Below, piece after piece: positions 8,310 to 16,496 of a DNA stretch of 64,000 bases. Origin of the DNA: Tritrichomonas musculus (taxonomy: Eukaryota > Parabasalia > Tritrichomonadida > Tritrichomonadidae); the NCBI GenBank assembly GCA_039105265.1, contig JAPFFF010000011.1, positions 186,001 to 250,000 of the forward strand, in the 5' to 3' direction. Below the pieces are notes generated by a model. That model did no database searches and was not told the DNA's origin. It saw only the letters and a list, made by a program, of their open reading frames with translations. The position numbers were made by a program, and so were the translations under genes. Every line of letters begins with the position of its first letter. Position 1 is the stretch's first letter.

Positions 8310-9667
8310 GACTGCTTGTAAGATGGTACCACCACGGCATTGGTAAGATCTGTTATGTGTTCAACATCATTATTTACAGTGGTGACATCAACATCATTCG
8401 TAGTGGCTTCATAATCATCAACTAGGATTAACTTCTGATCATCATCTGAATCGAAATCAATAATATCATATGGTGGCATTATGTAATTACGACGGTATAA
8501 CTTAAGTGAACCGCTATTCTCAATGATAGTGATGGCATGTTTGTTGTCATCATCGTATTGATATGTTTCAACAGCAGCAATATCAATGGTTTCAATCTCA
8601 AGGTCTGGTTCGTATTTGGACTCAGCATAGAGTTTAACGTCAATAACATCGCCTGTTTCACGTACTACCTTGTGTAGTTCAAACTTAACAACATTATCAT
8701 CATCATCTTGTCCGACTTCATCGAAACAATCATCTTCAACTTCATAATCACATACTTCAATGTCGATAATGTTACCATTGCTATCATATGTAACTTCACA
8801 TGGTTTGACGTCAATAGTACAATACTCAACTGATTCATCGACGAAATCAATAGCATCAACATTAACAATCGTCAACTTAGCGTGTTTATTAACTGGTTCG
8901 TCAATGAAATTAACAGCATTAACATCTTCAATCATCAACTTAGTGTGTTCATCAATGGGTTCAACTACTTCTTCACTATGTGTTGTGTTATTAAGTGGTT
9001 CATCAACTAGTTCAATAGCGTCAACATCATCATCGTTAAGTTGTGCATCATCTTCATCATTATCATGTGTTGCATCATCGTTAAGTGGTGTTGCATCGTC
9101 ATCTAATGTAGGTTCTTCTTCATCTGATGCTAATTCGTCATCGTTAAGTGATGCATCATCGTCATCGTTAAGTGTTGTATAATCGTCATCGTTAAGTGGT
9201 GTTGTATCGTCGTCATCGTTAAGTGATGCGGAATCGTCATCGAAAAGTGAATCACCCATGTCATAAAATGCAGACTCATCTTCAGCTGATGCTAACTCGT
9301 CATCGTTATGTGTTGCATCATTGTCATCGTTAAGTGGTACTGTAACTGGTGCTGTGATGGTAGCATCATCGTCGTCGAATATAAGTTCAACATCATCATC
9401 GTTAAGTGATGCATCATCGTCATCGTTAAGTGGTGTTGTAATGGTAGCATCATCATCGTCTTCGTTAAGTGATGCGGTATCGTCATCGTCAAATATGAGT
9501 TCAACATCATCGTCATCGTTAAGTGGTGTATCAATGTTATCGTATGATGGGATGACGTCATTGCTATGTTCGGAGATGATGAGGGAGTCGTTATCAATGT
9601 ATGTGGTTGTGTCCTCATCATAAGTGCAGTTTTCAATTGCGATTAATTCGGATATGGCAAGTGGCAT
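8306..9667 (-). CDS. Acidic Asp-repeat protein (453 aa), unknown function
   Basis: I do not recognise this gene. It is an uninterrupted 453-codon frame that is extremely acidic. Residues 40-230 are degenerate tandem repeats built on SLNDDDD/TPLNDDDD/ELIFDDDD. A second repeat type with VDAIDFVDEPVN-like units spans about 225-275, and the last 170 residues are Asp/Val-rich but less repetitive. No signal peptide or membrane segment is seen. The DNA shows a matching minisatellite (CATCGTTAAGTG units, 9020-9530). It ends by overlapping the polymerase fragment. It could be a gene of the older Polinton or a host gene; low-complexity acidic proteins often bind basic partners, but no role can be assigned. 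Confidence 0.55.
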   Translation of the reverse strand: MPLAISELIAIENCTYDEDTTTYIDNDSLIISEHSNDVIPSYDNIDTPLNDDDDVELIFDDDDTASLNEDDDDATITTPLNDDDDASLNDDDVELIFDDDDATITAPVTVPLNDDNDATHNDDELASAEDESAFYDMGDSLFDDDSASLNDDDDTTPLNDDDYTTLNDDDDASLNDDELASDEEEPTLDDDATPLNDDATHDNDEDDAQLNDDDVDAIELVDEPLNNTTHSEEVVEPIDEHTKLMIEDVNAVNFIDEPVNKHAKLTIVNVDAIDFVDESVEYCTIDVKPCEVTYDSNGNIIDIEVCDYEVEDDCFDEVGQDDDDNVVKFELHKVVRETGDVIDVKLYAESKYEPDLEIETIDIAAVETYQYDDDNKHAITIIENSGSLKLYRRNYIMPPYDIIDFDSDDDQKLILVDDYEATTNDVDVTTVNNDVEHITDLTNAVVVPSYKQS

Positions 9668-9976
9668 TTGCGTGGTGATAAAAAAATTGACACGCTAAAA
9701 AAATTAGGGTGAGCTTAATTGAAAAAAAGTAGTGTGTTTACAGTTGAACCACGTTATGTGAACCGTTGTGTGACGTGATATGTGGCGTGTGACATGAGGT
9801 GATGACATGAGGTGATGACATGAGGTGATGACATGAGTTTAACGTGAGGTGACGTGTTAAGTTTTGACATGAGGTTTCACATTGAAAGTGCTATGATGTA
9901 GAAATGTCAAAAGGTATGGAGTTTCATCTTAAGGGGGGCAGATGATACGTAGTATCAGACGCCACCCTTAGGGTAT
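9668..9976. other. 309-bp intergenic region with tandem and hairpin sequence
   Basis: There is no gene. It contains three direct copies of the 13-mer GACATGAGGTGAT (9791-9829) plus a partial fourth, within a GTGACGTG-rich stretch. A segment near 9934-9961 (GGGGGCAGATGATACGTAGT, then ATCAGACGCC) can fold on itself. A similar GGGGG-plus-hairpin motif occurs at 56375-56402, on the other side of element B. Confidence 0.5.
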
Positions 9977-10366
9977 CTACTGTATGATGGCAGATTTGAG
10001 TGTAGTAATGATGTTATTTCTTGTGTTATCTTTGGTTTGTTGATTTCCGTAGTACAAGTCACTTATACTTCCAGTCACCAGATCATCAATTTCATCTCTA
10101 TAATCCTTCTTAGCTTTGGCAACAGCGCTAGGATTATTACCATCTATACCATATTTGTTCAATATAGGATTTATAAATAATGTTTGCCATAAGTGTGCTA
10201 TAGCTCTTTGAATAATAGGCAATTTAACTTCTGCTGGTAAATTCTGAATTGGAGCATAAGCATACTTAAGTGTGAGTTCTTTATCGAGAAGGTACTTCCT
10301 AAATCTCTGGAATGGTGAAAGTCTCTTAGCTTTACGAACAGAGTAGCCAGTAGTGTTCACACCTTC
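9977..10366 (-). CDS. Unknown ORF interrupted by insertion of element B
   Basis: I do not recognise this product. The frame encodes a basic N-terminal stretch (YSVRKAKRLSPFQRFRKYL), then an alpha-helical region (PAEVKLPIIQRAIAHLWQ) and a tail rich in Asn and Asp. The frame is open right up to the 5-bp target duplication at the left tip of element B. On the other side of B the same strand is also open next to the duplicate. B therefore appears to have landed inside a pre-existing gene. Whether that gene belonged to the host or to an older element is unclear. Confidence 0.45.
   Translation of the reverse strand, partial: EGVNTTGYSVRKAKRLSPFQRFRKYLLDKELTLKYAYAPIQNLPAEVKLPIIQRAIAHLWQTLFINPILNKYGIDGNNPSAVAKAKKDYRDEIDDLVTGSISDLYYGNQQTKDNTRNNIITTLKSAIIQ
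10362..10366. repeat. Left target-site duplication of element B (CCTTC)
   Basis: CCTTC directly precedes the AGTAGT tip of B and is repeated directly after its ACTACT tip at 56278-56282. Five- to six-bp duplications are typical of Polinton integration. Confidence 0.85.
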
Positions 10367-10909
10367 AGTAGTTATACATAGTGAAGGGGGGATAGATAAC
10401 TAGTATAAGCAAATGAGGCTCTCCAGCTTTGAAAGCTTCCTGAAGAGACGATAATTTGAGGTACTTTGGAGATGTTTTATATTATAGCTCCCTCGCTTTG
10501 AAAAGCTCCCTCGCTATAATAAACCATATCTCCAAACAGCCCCAAGCAACCCCCACCCAGCCACCCTACACGGAGAGCCCCATTTGCTTATACTAGTTAT
10601 CTATCCCCCCTTCACTATGTATAACTACTTAATACCAACCCATCTAGCATACTCCTACAGCAATCATCTCACACAAATCCACTCAAGCAAACCATCTCAT
10701 GCAACCTATCTAGCATACTCCTACAGCAATCCACTCATGCAATCATCTCACACAACCCATCTCATGCAACTCATCTCATGCAATCATTCATGCAACCATC
10801 ACACACATCCACTCATGCAATCATCTCCCATATCTCATCACATACATCTACTCATGCAACCACTTCATGTACACCCGATACCTACTCAAAAATAAATCTT
10901 TAATTGAAT
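10367..10909. repeat. Left terminal inverted repeat of element B
   Basis: It consists of a 263-bp tip block (10367-10629) that is itself an inverted repeat, a minisatellite of CAATCATCTCATGCAAC/CTCATGCAACCA-like units (about 10640-10865), and a unique segment ending CTTTAATTGAAT. It is the reverse complement of 55745-56277 except for repeat-number differences. One minisatellite segment (CTAGCATACTCCTACAGCAA) is present here and in A but absent from the right repeat of B. Confidence 0.9.
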
Positions 10910-10914
10910 CATAA

Positions 10915-12183
10915 ATGTATAGTAGGTTTAAATCACTACATCCAACCATTGATAATATCACAGATGAGCAGGTACCCATTCCTATCGAATCAGCATTCTT
11001 TCTAGAAGATGGGAAGCCCGATAAAGATAAGTTCAATAGGTACTATTTTGATTTCCCCCATGAATGGTGTACAGCTAATCGTGGTGAAACTATTATTGGT
11101 GTAAGGAATATTAATATGTTGGCTCGAAGAAGGAAATTGGAATTTGATTTGAGAGTTAGGAAATATTTAAGATGTACATTCGATGACCTCAAAAATAAAA
11201 ATCCCGATAAGACTAATGATGAGATATATGATATGCTTACAGAAAAACAAAAAGCAGAGGTCTCATCCAAAATTATCTCATGGCTAGGCACTGAGCACGA
11301 TTTTAGAAAGCTATTCGACGATGTTGAAAAACAGATTAAACCAAAGTTTGAAGAATATAATAAAAATGCAATTACAAAACATAAGATTGCTCTCGATACC
11401 ATAAAAGATGCGCTAACCAGTTATGGAAAAATATTACAAAGATATTACAAACCGATTACAGGTCCAATTAATCTAATTAAAGATGTATATGGTTTCATAT
11501 TTAAGACTAAAGATGAATATGATGCTGCTGTTAAAGAAATACTAGATTTTAAACGAACCAATGCTGATAAATTAATACCGTTATTCCATCAGGACGATAT
11601 CGATAGAAGTAATAATGATTTACAAATGGATGGATATTATGATTATAATCTAAACACATTCATTGAAACTTTGTTTTCACCAAATAATGTTAAGATAGAG
11701 AATAGTTATATATTTGAAGAACTGCCACCACAAACAGCTGACCAGATAAATAAATTAGATCCAATCAATGTTGGATTATATTATATTGATTTTAAGATTA
11801 CATTTAATGAAAGGGAGACCGATTCTAATTACAGAAGATACGATTTCGCCGATGTAATGAATATTGGGTACGGACCAAATCAAAATAATCCCCAAAAATA
11901 CAAAAATGTGTGGCTGAGACGATTTGATTTTTATAACGTTTGGGACCGACAACCATGCAAGATATGTTCATCCATTGCTGAACAATCCTCACGTCATTAT
12001 ATAGGATTCAGTGCAGTTGATTTCATACCAATAAAGTATTATAAATTAAACTCCACTGACCAAGGATTTTGGATTGAGTTTTATTCAGGTCGTCATAATA
12101 ATATCCCCATTAAGATTCCTCGAAACGAATCATTTTGTATAGAGATGCAATTCCTACCATTTGATAAGATGTTATATACATAA
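10915..12183 (+). CDS. Conserved Polinton terminal protein (422 aa), unknown role
   Basis: This is the first gene inside the left repeat and is conserved in both Polinton families here (compare 42202-43527). The N-terminal domain carries IPIESAFFLEDGKPDKDKF, then EWCTANRGETIIGVRN and ARRRKLEF. The middle (residues 85-230) is helical and variable. The C-terminal domain carries NVWDRQPCKICSSIAEQSS, YYKLNSTDQGFWIEFYSGR and MQFLPFDKMLYT. Both ends look beta-rich, so a capsid-associated or jelly-roll-like protein is possible, but I cannot name it. GAATCATAA immediately precedes the ATG and resembles a trichomonad initiator. The integrase follows after 21 bp. Confidence 0.7.
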   Translation: MYSRFKSLHPTIDNITDEQVPIPIESAFFLEDGKPDKDKFNRYYFDFPHEWCTANRGETIIGVRNINMLARRRKLEFDLRVRKYLRCTFDDLKNKNPDKTNDEIYDMLTEKQKAEVSSKIISWLGTEHDFRKLFDDVEKQIKPKFEEYNKNAITKHKIALDTIKDALTSYGKILQRYYKPITGPINLIKDVYGFIFKTKDEYDAAVKEILDFKRTNADKLIPLFHQDDIDRSNNDLQMDGYYDYNLNTFIETLFSPNNVKIENSYIFEELPPQTADQINKLDPINVGLYYIDFKITFNERETDSNYRRYDFADVMNIGYGPNQNNPQKYKNVWLRRFDFYNVWDRQPCKICSSIAEQSSRHYIGFSAVDFIPIKYYKLNSTDQGFWIEFYSGRHNNIPIKIPRNESFCIEMQFLPFDKMLYT

Positions 12184-12204
12184 GCTAGTTTAATCTAAAA
12201 TCAA

Positions 12205-13287
12205 ATGAGTTATAATACGCTTGATGAATTATTTAAAAAATATCCATGGAAGAGCAAATCTAAATTTGTTCCGTTAGCCAAACGATATGGTTTCACGGTG
12301 AAAGATGCTAACGATTTTCTAGACAAAAATATTGTCCATGATGTTAAGGTACCCAAAGCTAAATATATGCCAATCGTATCGAAACATTTACACGGATACC
12401 AGATGGATACATTTATTAATGAAAAGCATAAGGGAGGTCTCAATTATTTAATGTTCATCAATATTAATACGAGGAAGGCATATGCATATCCGTTACAAGG
12501 CAAGGGTTCAAAATCTGTTATCAACGCGCTACAATGTTTCATGAAAGATGTACACAATATTTATTCAATCACTAGCGACCAAGATGCTGCATATCTATCA
12601 AACGAGGTACTTGGTTTTATGAAATCGAACAATATAATATACACCACTACTGAAGACAACAATCATAATGTACTTGGTATCATTAATCGATTCATGCGAA
12701 CGATTCGTGATGCTATTGGTGAGAATAGATATATTGATGAAACTGAAATGAATGATTTGATTGATGCGTATAACAATACTCCTCATAGGGGATTAGATAA
12801 TAGAGCTCCTAATGATATAACTAAAGATGATGAATTAATATACATCAATACTAAATCAAGCATCAACCCATATGATTTCAAAACAAATGATAGGGTTAGA
12901 ATTGTATTAGCTAATGAACCATTCTCAAAGATAAGAAATCGGGTGAGCAAGGAGGCATATATTATTGACTCGAAATCAGGTAACCAATTCATAATTAAGT
13001 CAAAGGATGATTCAATAGATAAGCTCCCGGGTTATCGATTAATTAAAACCAATAATAATATACCGTTAGCAAATTCATTGAAGAATGGCAAGCGTGGTAT
13101 TGTAAATAAAATTCTTAGTTATGATGTTAAGAAAAATAAATATAGGGTCGAGTATGAAGGTGGTAAACGCGATACTATCCCAGCGAAAAATCTTAGGGAG
13201 GGTCATCCAATCAAGTTGTCAAATCTTGAACTCGAATATTGGTCTACCAAAAATAATGTTCCCGAATCAATCACAAAATGGAGCTAA
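12205..13287 (+). CDS. int: Polinton rve-family integrase (360 aa)
   Basis: This is a retroviral-type (rve superfamily) integrase that joins the element ends to target DNA and makes the 5-bp duplication seen here. A helical N-terminal region (residues 1-65) precedes the RNase H-like core. The core shows YQMDTF with the first catalytic Asp near residue 72, a second Asp in SITSDQDAAYLS, and the LGIINRFMRTIRD helix. A chromodomain- or SH3-like C-terminal region follows, with RVRIV, KEAYIIDSK and a second small barrel (GIVNKI...YRVEY). It lies between the terminal gene and the ATPase, as in other Polintons. A close relative is encoded at 41082-42191. Confidence 0.93.
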   Translation: MSYNTLDELFKKYPWKSKSKFVPLAKRYGFTVKDANDFLDKNIVHDVKVPKAKYMPIVSKHLHGYQMDTFINEKHKGGLNYLMFININTRKAYAYPLQGKGSKSVINALQCFMKDVHNIYSITSDQDAAYLSNEVLGFMKSNNIIYTTTEDNNHNVLGIINRFMRTIRDAIGENRYIDETEMNDLIDAYNNTPHRGLDNRAPNDITKDDELIYINTKSSINPYDFKTNDRVRIVLANEPFSKIRNRVSKEAYIIDSKSGNQFIIKSKDDSIDKLPGYRLIKTNNNIPLANSLKNGKRGIVNKILSYDVKKNKYRVEYEGGKRDTIPAKNLREGHPIKLSNLELEYWSTKNNVPESITKWS

Positions 13288-13302
13288 TTTTATTCCATAT
13301 AA

Positions 13303-14169
13303 ATGAAAACCAGTACTAAATCAGTCATTAAAAATGTTGAGAGAGAGATACAAAAAGCTATGCGCAAAAATCAAAAAGATATAGAGATGGCTTTGATAAA
13401 ACCGCTATCACCGGACTACCCATTCAGCACTAACGGGATATATTTCCTAATCGGTAAGCCTGGTGCGGGTAAATCATATTGGATATGGTCTCATATAATG
13501 ATTACGGAAAAATTATTTAAGAAGCCGTATTATAATAAGATAATATTTTGTTCCACGAGTGGGAAGATGGATAAGACAGCTGAAGCTTTACATAAAAGTA
13601 TTAAAACTCCAATACAATATGTGAAGGAGGATGAGTTGATGCCAATCTTACGTAAGCATCTCAAAAGGAAGGTTAAATATTATGCACTGGTCAAGCATGT
13701 GTTATCTAAAATGAAAGATACTAATGAGGAGATGGAACGCCTGATTGAAAAGCATTCATTACAAGATATTGATGATAGAATTGTATATATTGCCAACAAA
13801 TTAGTTCAGTATGAGACTTCATCATATCCATACAATACATTAATTATTCTAGATGATTGTGCGGGAAGTGATTTATTGAAGAATGGGAATAGTGAATTCA
13901 TTAGATTATTGACCAAAACTAGGCATTATAATATCACTTGTATAATGGCGTTTCAAACGATTCGATTTGTTCATATTAATGCTAAACGTATGGCTACAGA
14001 TATAATCTGCTACAGTGGATATAGTGAGGAGGATATCACATCATTACTGCAACAAACTAATAATAATTTAAACACTAAGGATGCGGTCCACCAGTATCTA
14101 CAACACAGGGAACCCCATGATAAATTGATTCTTAATATAACAGCTGACAAGTATTACTTTGAGTCATAA
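13303..14169 (+). CDS. Genome-packaging ATPase, FtsK/A32 type (288 aa)
   Basis: This is a P-loop ATPase of the FtsK-HerA/poxvirus A32 group, which drives DNA into the capsid. Walker A is IGKPGAGKSYWIW near residues 51-63. Walker B is TLIILDDCAGSD near 183-194, and a sensor-like stretch RLLTKTRHYNITCIM follows. A basic helical N-terminus precedes the core. Length is normal for the family. CCATATAA sits just before the ATG. The integrase lies 15 bp upstream and a small basic protein 30 bp downstream, which is the usual Polinton morphogenesis order. The I homologue is at 40217-41071. Confidence 0.92.
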   Translation: MKTSTKSVIKNVEREIQKAMRKNQKDIEMALIKPLSPDYPFSTNGIYFLIGKPGAGKSYWIWSHIMITEKLFKKPYYNKIIFCSTSGKMDKTAEALHKSIKTPIQYVKEDELMPILRKHLKRKVKYYALVKHVLSKMKDTNEEMERLIEKHSLQDIDDRIVYIANKLVQYETSSYPYNTLIILDDCAGSDLLKNGNSEFIRLLTKTRHYNITCIMAFQTIRFVHINAKRMATDIICYSGYSEEDITSLLQQTNNNLNTKDAVHQYLQHREPHDKLILNITADKYYFES

Positions 14170-14199
14170 ACCAGATATATATATTTTTAATACAAGTAA

Positions 14200-14619
14200 A
14201 TGGGATTCTTGAAAAAAATAATTAAAAATGGTATTGGATTGGCGGGCAATCAGGTGATGAATATGGCTAATAGCGCAACCGGTGGACTGGCTGGGAAGAT
14301 ATTTAATTCAACTGTCAACAAGGTGAATAAAAATAGTGGTATCATTGGTAAGGTTGCTCGAGGATTAGGCAAGAAATTTTTAAATGATAAGACTCGTGAG
14401 AAAATATCCAATATTACAGATACGGCTATTAAATATATTCCTAAGGGGAATGTTAGGACTGCTCTAGAGAATATTAATAACGCTGCTCAAGGTAAGTCTA
14501 ATCATAATATCAAGACTAAATATAATAAGCAATTGGATTCGACTGAACCGACAAGTGTGCAGGCTAACGTTAAACCTAAACGTATCAGGACTAAATATGG
14601 AAAACGTTTGGGTAAGTAA
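14200..14619 (+). CDS. Small basic amphipathic protein (139 aa), capsid-associated candidate
   Basis: Not recognised by sequence. It starts MGFLKKIIKNGIGLAGNQV, which can form an amphipathic helix, and continues with Gly/Ala/Asn-rich helices (TGGLAGKIF, GKVARGLGKKF). It ends in a very basic tail (KPKRIRTKYGKRLGK). This layout is reminiscent of adenovirus pVI-like membrane-active or DNA-binding minor capsid proteins, a comparison based on composition only. It occupies the place between the ATPase and the conserved 204-aa protein. The corresponding place in I holds two related small proteins (38678-40169). Confidence 0.55.
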   Translation: MGFLKKIIKNGIGLAGNQVMNMANSATGGLAGKIFNSTVNKVNKNSGIIGKVARGLGKKFLNDKTREKISNITDTAIKYIPKGNVRTALENINNAAQGKSNHNIKTKYNKQLDSTEPTSVQANVKPKRIRTKYGKRLGK

Positions 14620-14662
14620 TAGGTGAAAGTTGGTGAAACTATGCTTTTTATTTTTACCATAA

Positions 14663-15277
14663 ATGGCTAAAAATCTTCGAGGAAGTAAAAGATTGCAAGT
14701 TATTCAAAACTGGTTAAATGGGAGAGATGATGATGAATGGGAAGTGTTTCCGTGTAGAACTGAGGGAAAATATATCGTGAAACCTCGTAAGGAACCTCAT
14801 ACAAATCGTCACGTTGAACCAATTGTGAAAGATGATGATGACGAGCCAGCTGATAGCCCCCTTGAAAACGATGCTGATGACCCCGTTGATGAATGTGAAC
14901 ATGATGAGCCAACCCCTGATCCTAAACCAATCGTTAGACCTAAAACTAAACGTTCACCTCCAAGAACTCCCTCTAATAATTATGAATATGATCCAACTAT
15001 TAATTTAGAGATATTGAATCAATTGAAACTTCTCGGTGAGGAATTCAAAATTAGACGTGAGAAAAAGGAACAGAAACGAATGATTAAGGAGGTTGTCCAA
15101 AAACAAATATCGCGACCGAGGATGCAATATAATTATGAATTCACGGAACCTGAATATAAACAATATCCAAATACTCAACCGATTGAATCACCTATGGAAT
15201 CATCCAATGAGCCCATCGAGCAACCTCAACAAATGTATCCTGTGAGAAGAAATCGAATATTTGCAGATGTCATATAA
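14663..15277 (+). CDS. Conserved Polinton protein with SKRLQVIQNWLNG motif (204 aa)
   Basis: Function unknown. Conserved features shared with the 206-aa protein of I (37993-38613) are the N-terminal LRGSKRLQVIQNWLNGRDD, the DPTIN(L/M)EILNQLKLLGEE helix near residues 110-130 and the KKEQKRMIKEVVQKQ helix that follows. Between them lies an acidic, Pro-rich linker (residues 50-95). The tail is Pro/Gln-rich and ends RRNRIFADVI. The conserved helices flanked by disordered linkers suggest a scaffold or internal capsid protein, but that is inference. CCATAA precedes the ATG. Confidence 0.65.
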   Translation: MAKNLRGSKRLQVIQNWLNGRDDDEWEVFPCRTEGKYIVKPRKEPHTNRHVEPIVKDDDDEPADSPLENDADDPVDECEHDEPTPDPKPIVRPKTKRSPPRTPSNNYEYDPTINLEILNQLKLLGEEFKIRREKKEQKRMIKEVVQKQISRPRMQYNYEFTEPEYKQYPNTQPIESPMESSNEPIEQPQQMYPVRRNRIFADVI

Positions 15278-15304
15278 TTAAGTGATTATTTTTTATTTCA
15301 TTAA

Positions 15305-16474
15305 ATGACTTCAAATAAACTTATTTCCCAACTAACTAAGAAAGATATACTTCAACTACCTGGGTTCGCTGGATTGAATAAAATATTGTTACCAAATTTG
15401 AAAAATATATTGCGTGCTCATCTCGTGAAAACAAATATATTCAAACGTGGTGTTCGCGTTAATGATTATTTAGATTATTGCAAGAAACACAAATTGGATT
15501 CTATTCAAATAGATACATCGATTAAACAACCTACTAAATCTAATCGCAAATTGAGTAAAGCTGATATTAACGCACAGATTAAACAACCTACTAAATCTAA
15601 TCGCAAATTGAGTAAAGCTGATATTGACGCAAAGATTAAAGGATACAAACAAGATATGGATGAGTATACAAAATTATTGGAGAAGGCGAAATTGAATCCA
15701 GCAGCTGAACCAGGTGTTGATGAATGTATACACTATATAAATAATTACGAGGATAATATACTAAAATTGCTTAGCGATAAATATAATAAACCTGAATTGA
15801 AAACTGTTATTAATGAAATCAAAGCATTGCAAGAAGAAATGGATGATTATTTATATGTTGATAATAAATTGAGACAGTTATTGTATGAACTGAAAGATTA
15901 TGAATATGATTTGAATAATAATGCTGATGCGTTAACCGAGGATGAATTAAATGAGACCAGGAACGCTGTTAAACAACATACTGCTGAGATAGCTAAACTC
16001 AAGAAGAATTTCGTTGAATTGAGTGATGATGAGTTTGAAGCTAAATATTATAATAAGCTCGAGAAACTACGTGAACGTAGACAGCAGATGGAAAATGAGA
16101 TTAACAAATTAGTCGAGGAGGATAAAAATAAACGTAAGCGAGCTAGAAAACCCAAACCCAAGTTATCAGATGAGCAAAAGGCAGCCAATCGTGAGATGAG
16201 GTCAAAGCGACGACGTGAGAAGAAACTATTAAATGTACCTACTGCAGATTTATCACGTGAGGAACAATTTGATAAAGAAATATTACTTAGTGAGAAGAGG
16301 ATTATTGAGTTGGAAAAGACATATGCTCCATATAAAGATGATGAGCGATACGCTACAGAATTGCAAAATGAAATAAATAGGTTACGTAATAATATTGATT
16401 ACGTTAATAAAAAGAAGAAAGCTTATATTGCTGAGAAAAGTGAAACCAAGAAATCGAGAAGACGAAAGAAGTAA
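15305..16474 (+). CDS. Lys-rich coiled-coil protein with HeH-like N-terminus (389 aa)
   Basis: The N-terminal 55 residues (LISQLTKKDILQLPGFAGL, RGVRVNDYLDY) form the same small helical module as the N-termini of the polymerases and the 265-aa protein at 44567. It resembles HeH/SAP-like DNA-binding helices. Residues 73-110 hold a perfect-looking tandem duplication (IKQPTKSNRKLSKADI). The rest is charged coiled coil ending in a basic tail (KSRRRKK). A DNA- or chromatin-associated role is plausible but not shown. I has no obvious counterpart. The ATG follows TTTCATTAA, a good trichomonad initiator-like leader. Confidence 0.65.
   Translation: MTSNKLISQLTKKDILQLPGFAGLNKILLPNLKNILRAHLVKTNIFKRGVRVNDYLDYCKKHKLDSIQIDTSIKQPTKSNRKLSKADINAQIKQPTKSNRKLSKADIDAKIKGYKQDMDEYTKLLEKAKLNPAAEPGVDECIHYINNYEDNILKLLSDKYNKPELKTVINEIKALQEEMDDYLYVDNKLRQLLYELKDYEYDLNNNADALTEDELNETRNAVKQHTAEIAKLKKNFVELSDDEFEAKYYNKLEKLRERRQQMENEINKLVEEDKNKRKRARKPKPKLSDEQKAANREMRSKRRREKKLLNVPTADLSREEQFDKEILLSEKRIIELEKTYAPYKDDERYATELQNEINRLRNNIDYVNKKKKAYIAEKSETKKSRRRKK
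15521..15634 (+). repeat. 57-bp tandem duplication inside the 389-aa gene
   Basis: Two adjacent 57-bp units beginning ATTAAACAACCTACTAAATC keep the frame and duplicate 19 residues. They differ at only a few bases near the end, so the duplication is recent. Confidence 0.85.
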
Positions 16475-16496
16475 TTTTTTTATTATATAAAAAGTA

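Noticed and set aside
8760-9182. Ser-rich ORF on the plus strand opposite the acidic gene
   Set aside because: It is the antisense image of the Asp-codon repeats (TCATCG runs) and has no independent support.
12205-13287. Evidence for an LTR retroelement because of the retroviral-type integrase
   Set aside because: No reverse transcriptase, gag or LTRs are present. The integrase occurs with packaging ATPase, type B polymerase and capsid genes, which defines a Polinton.
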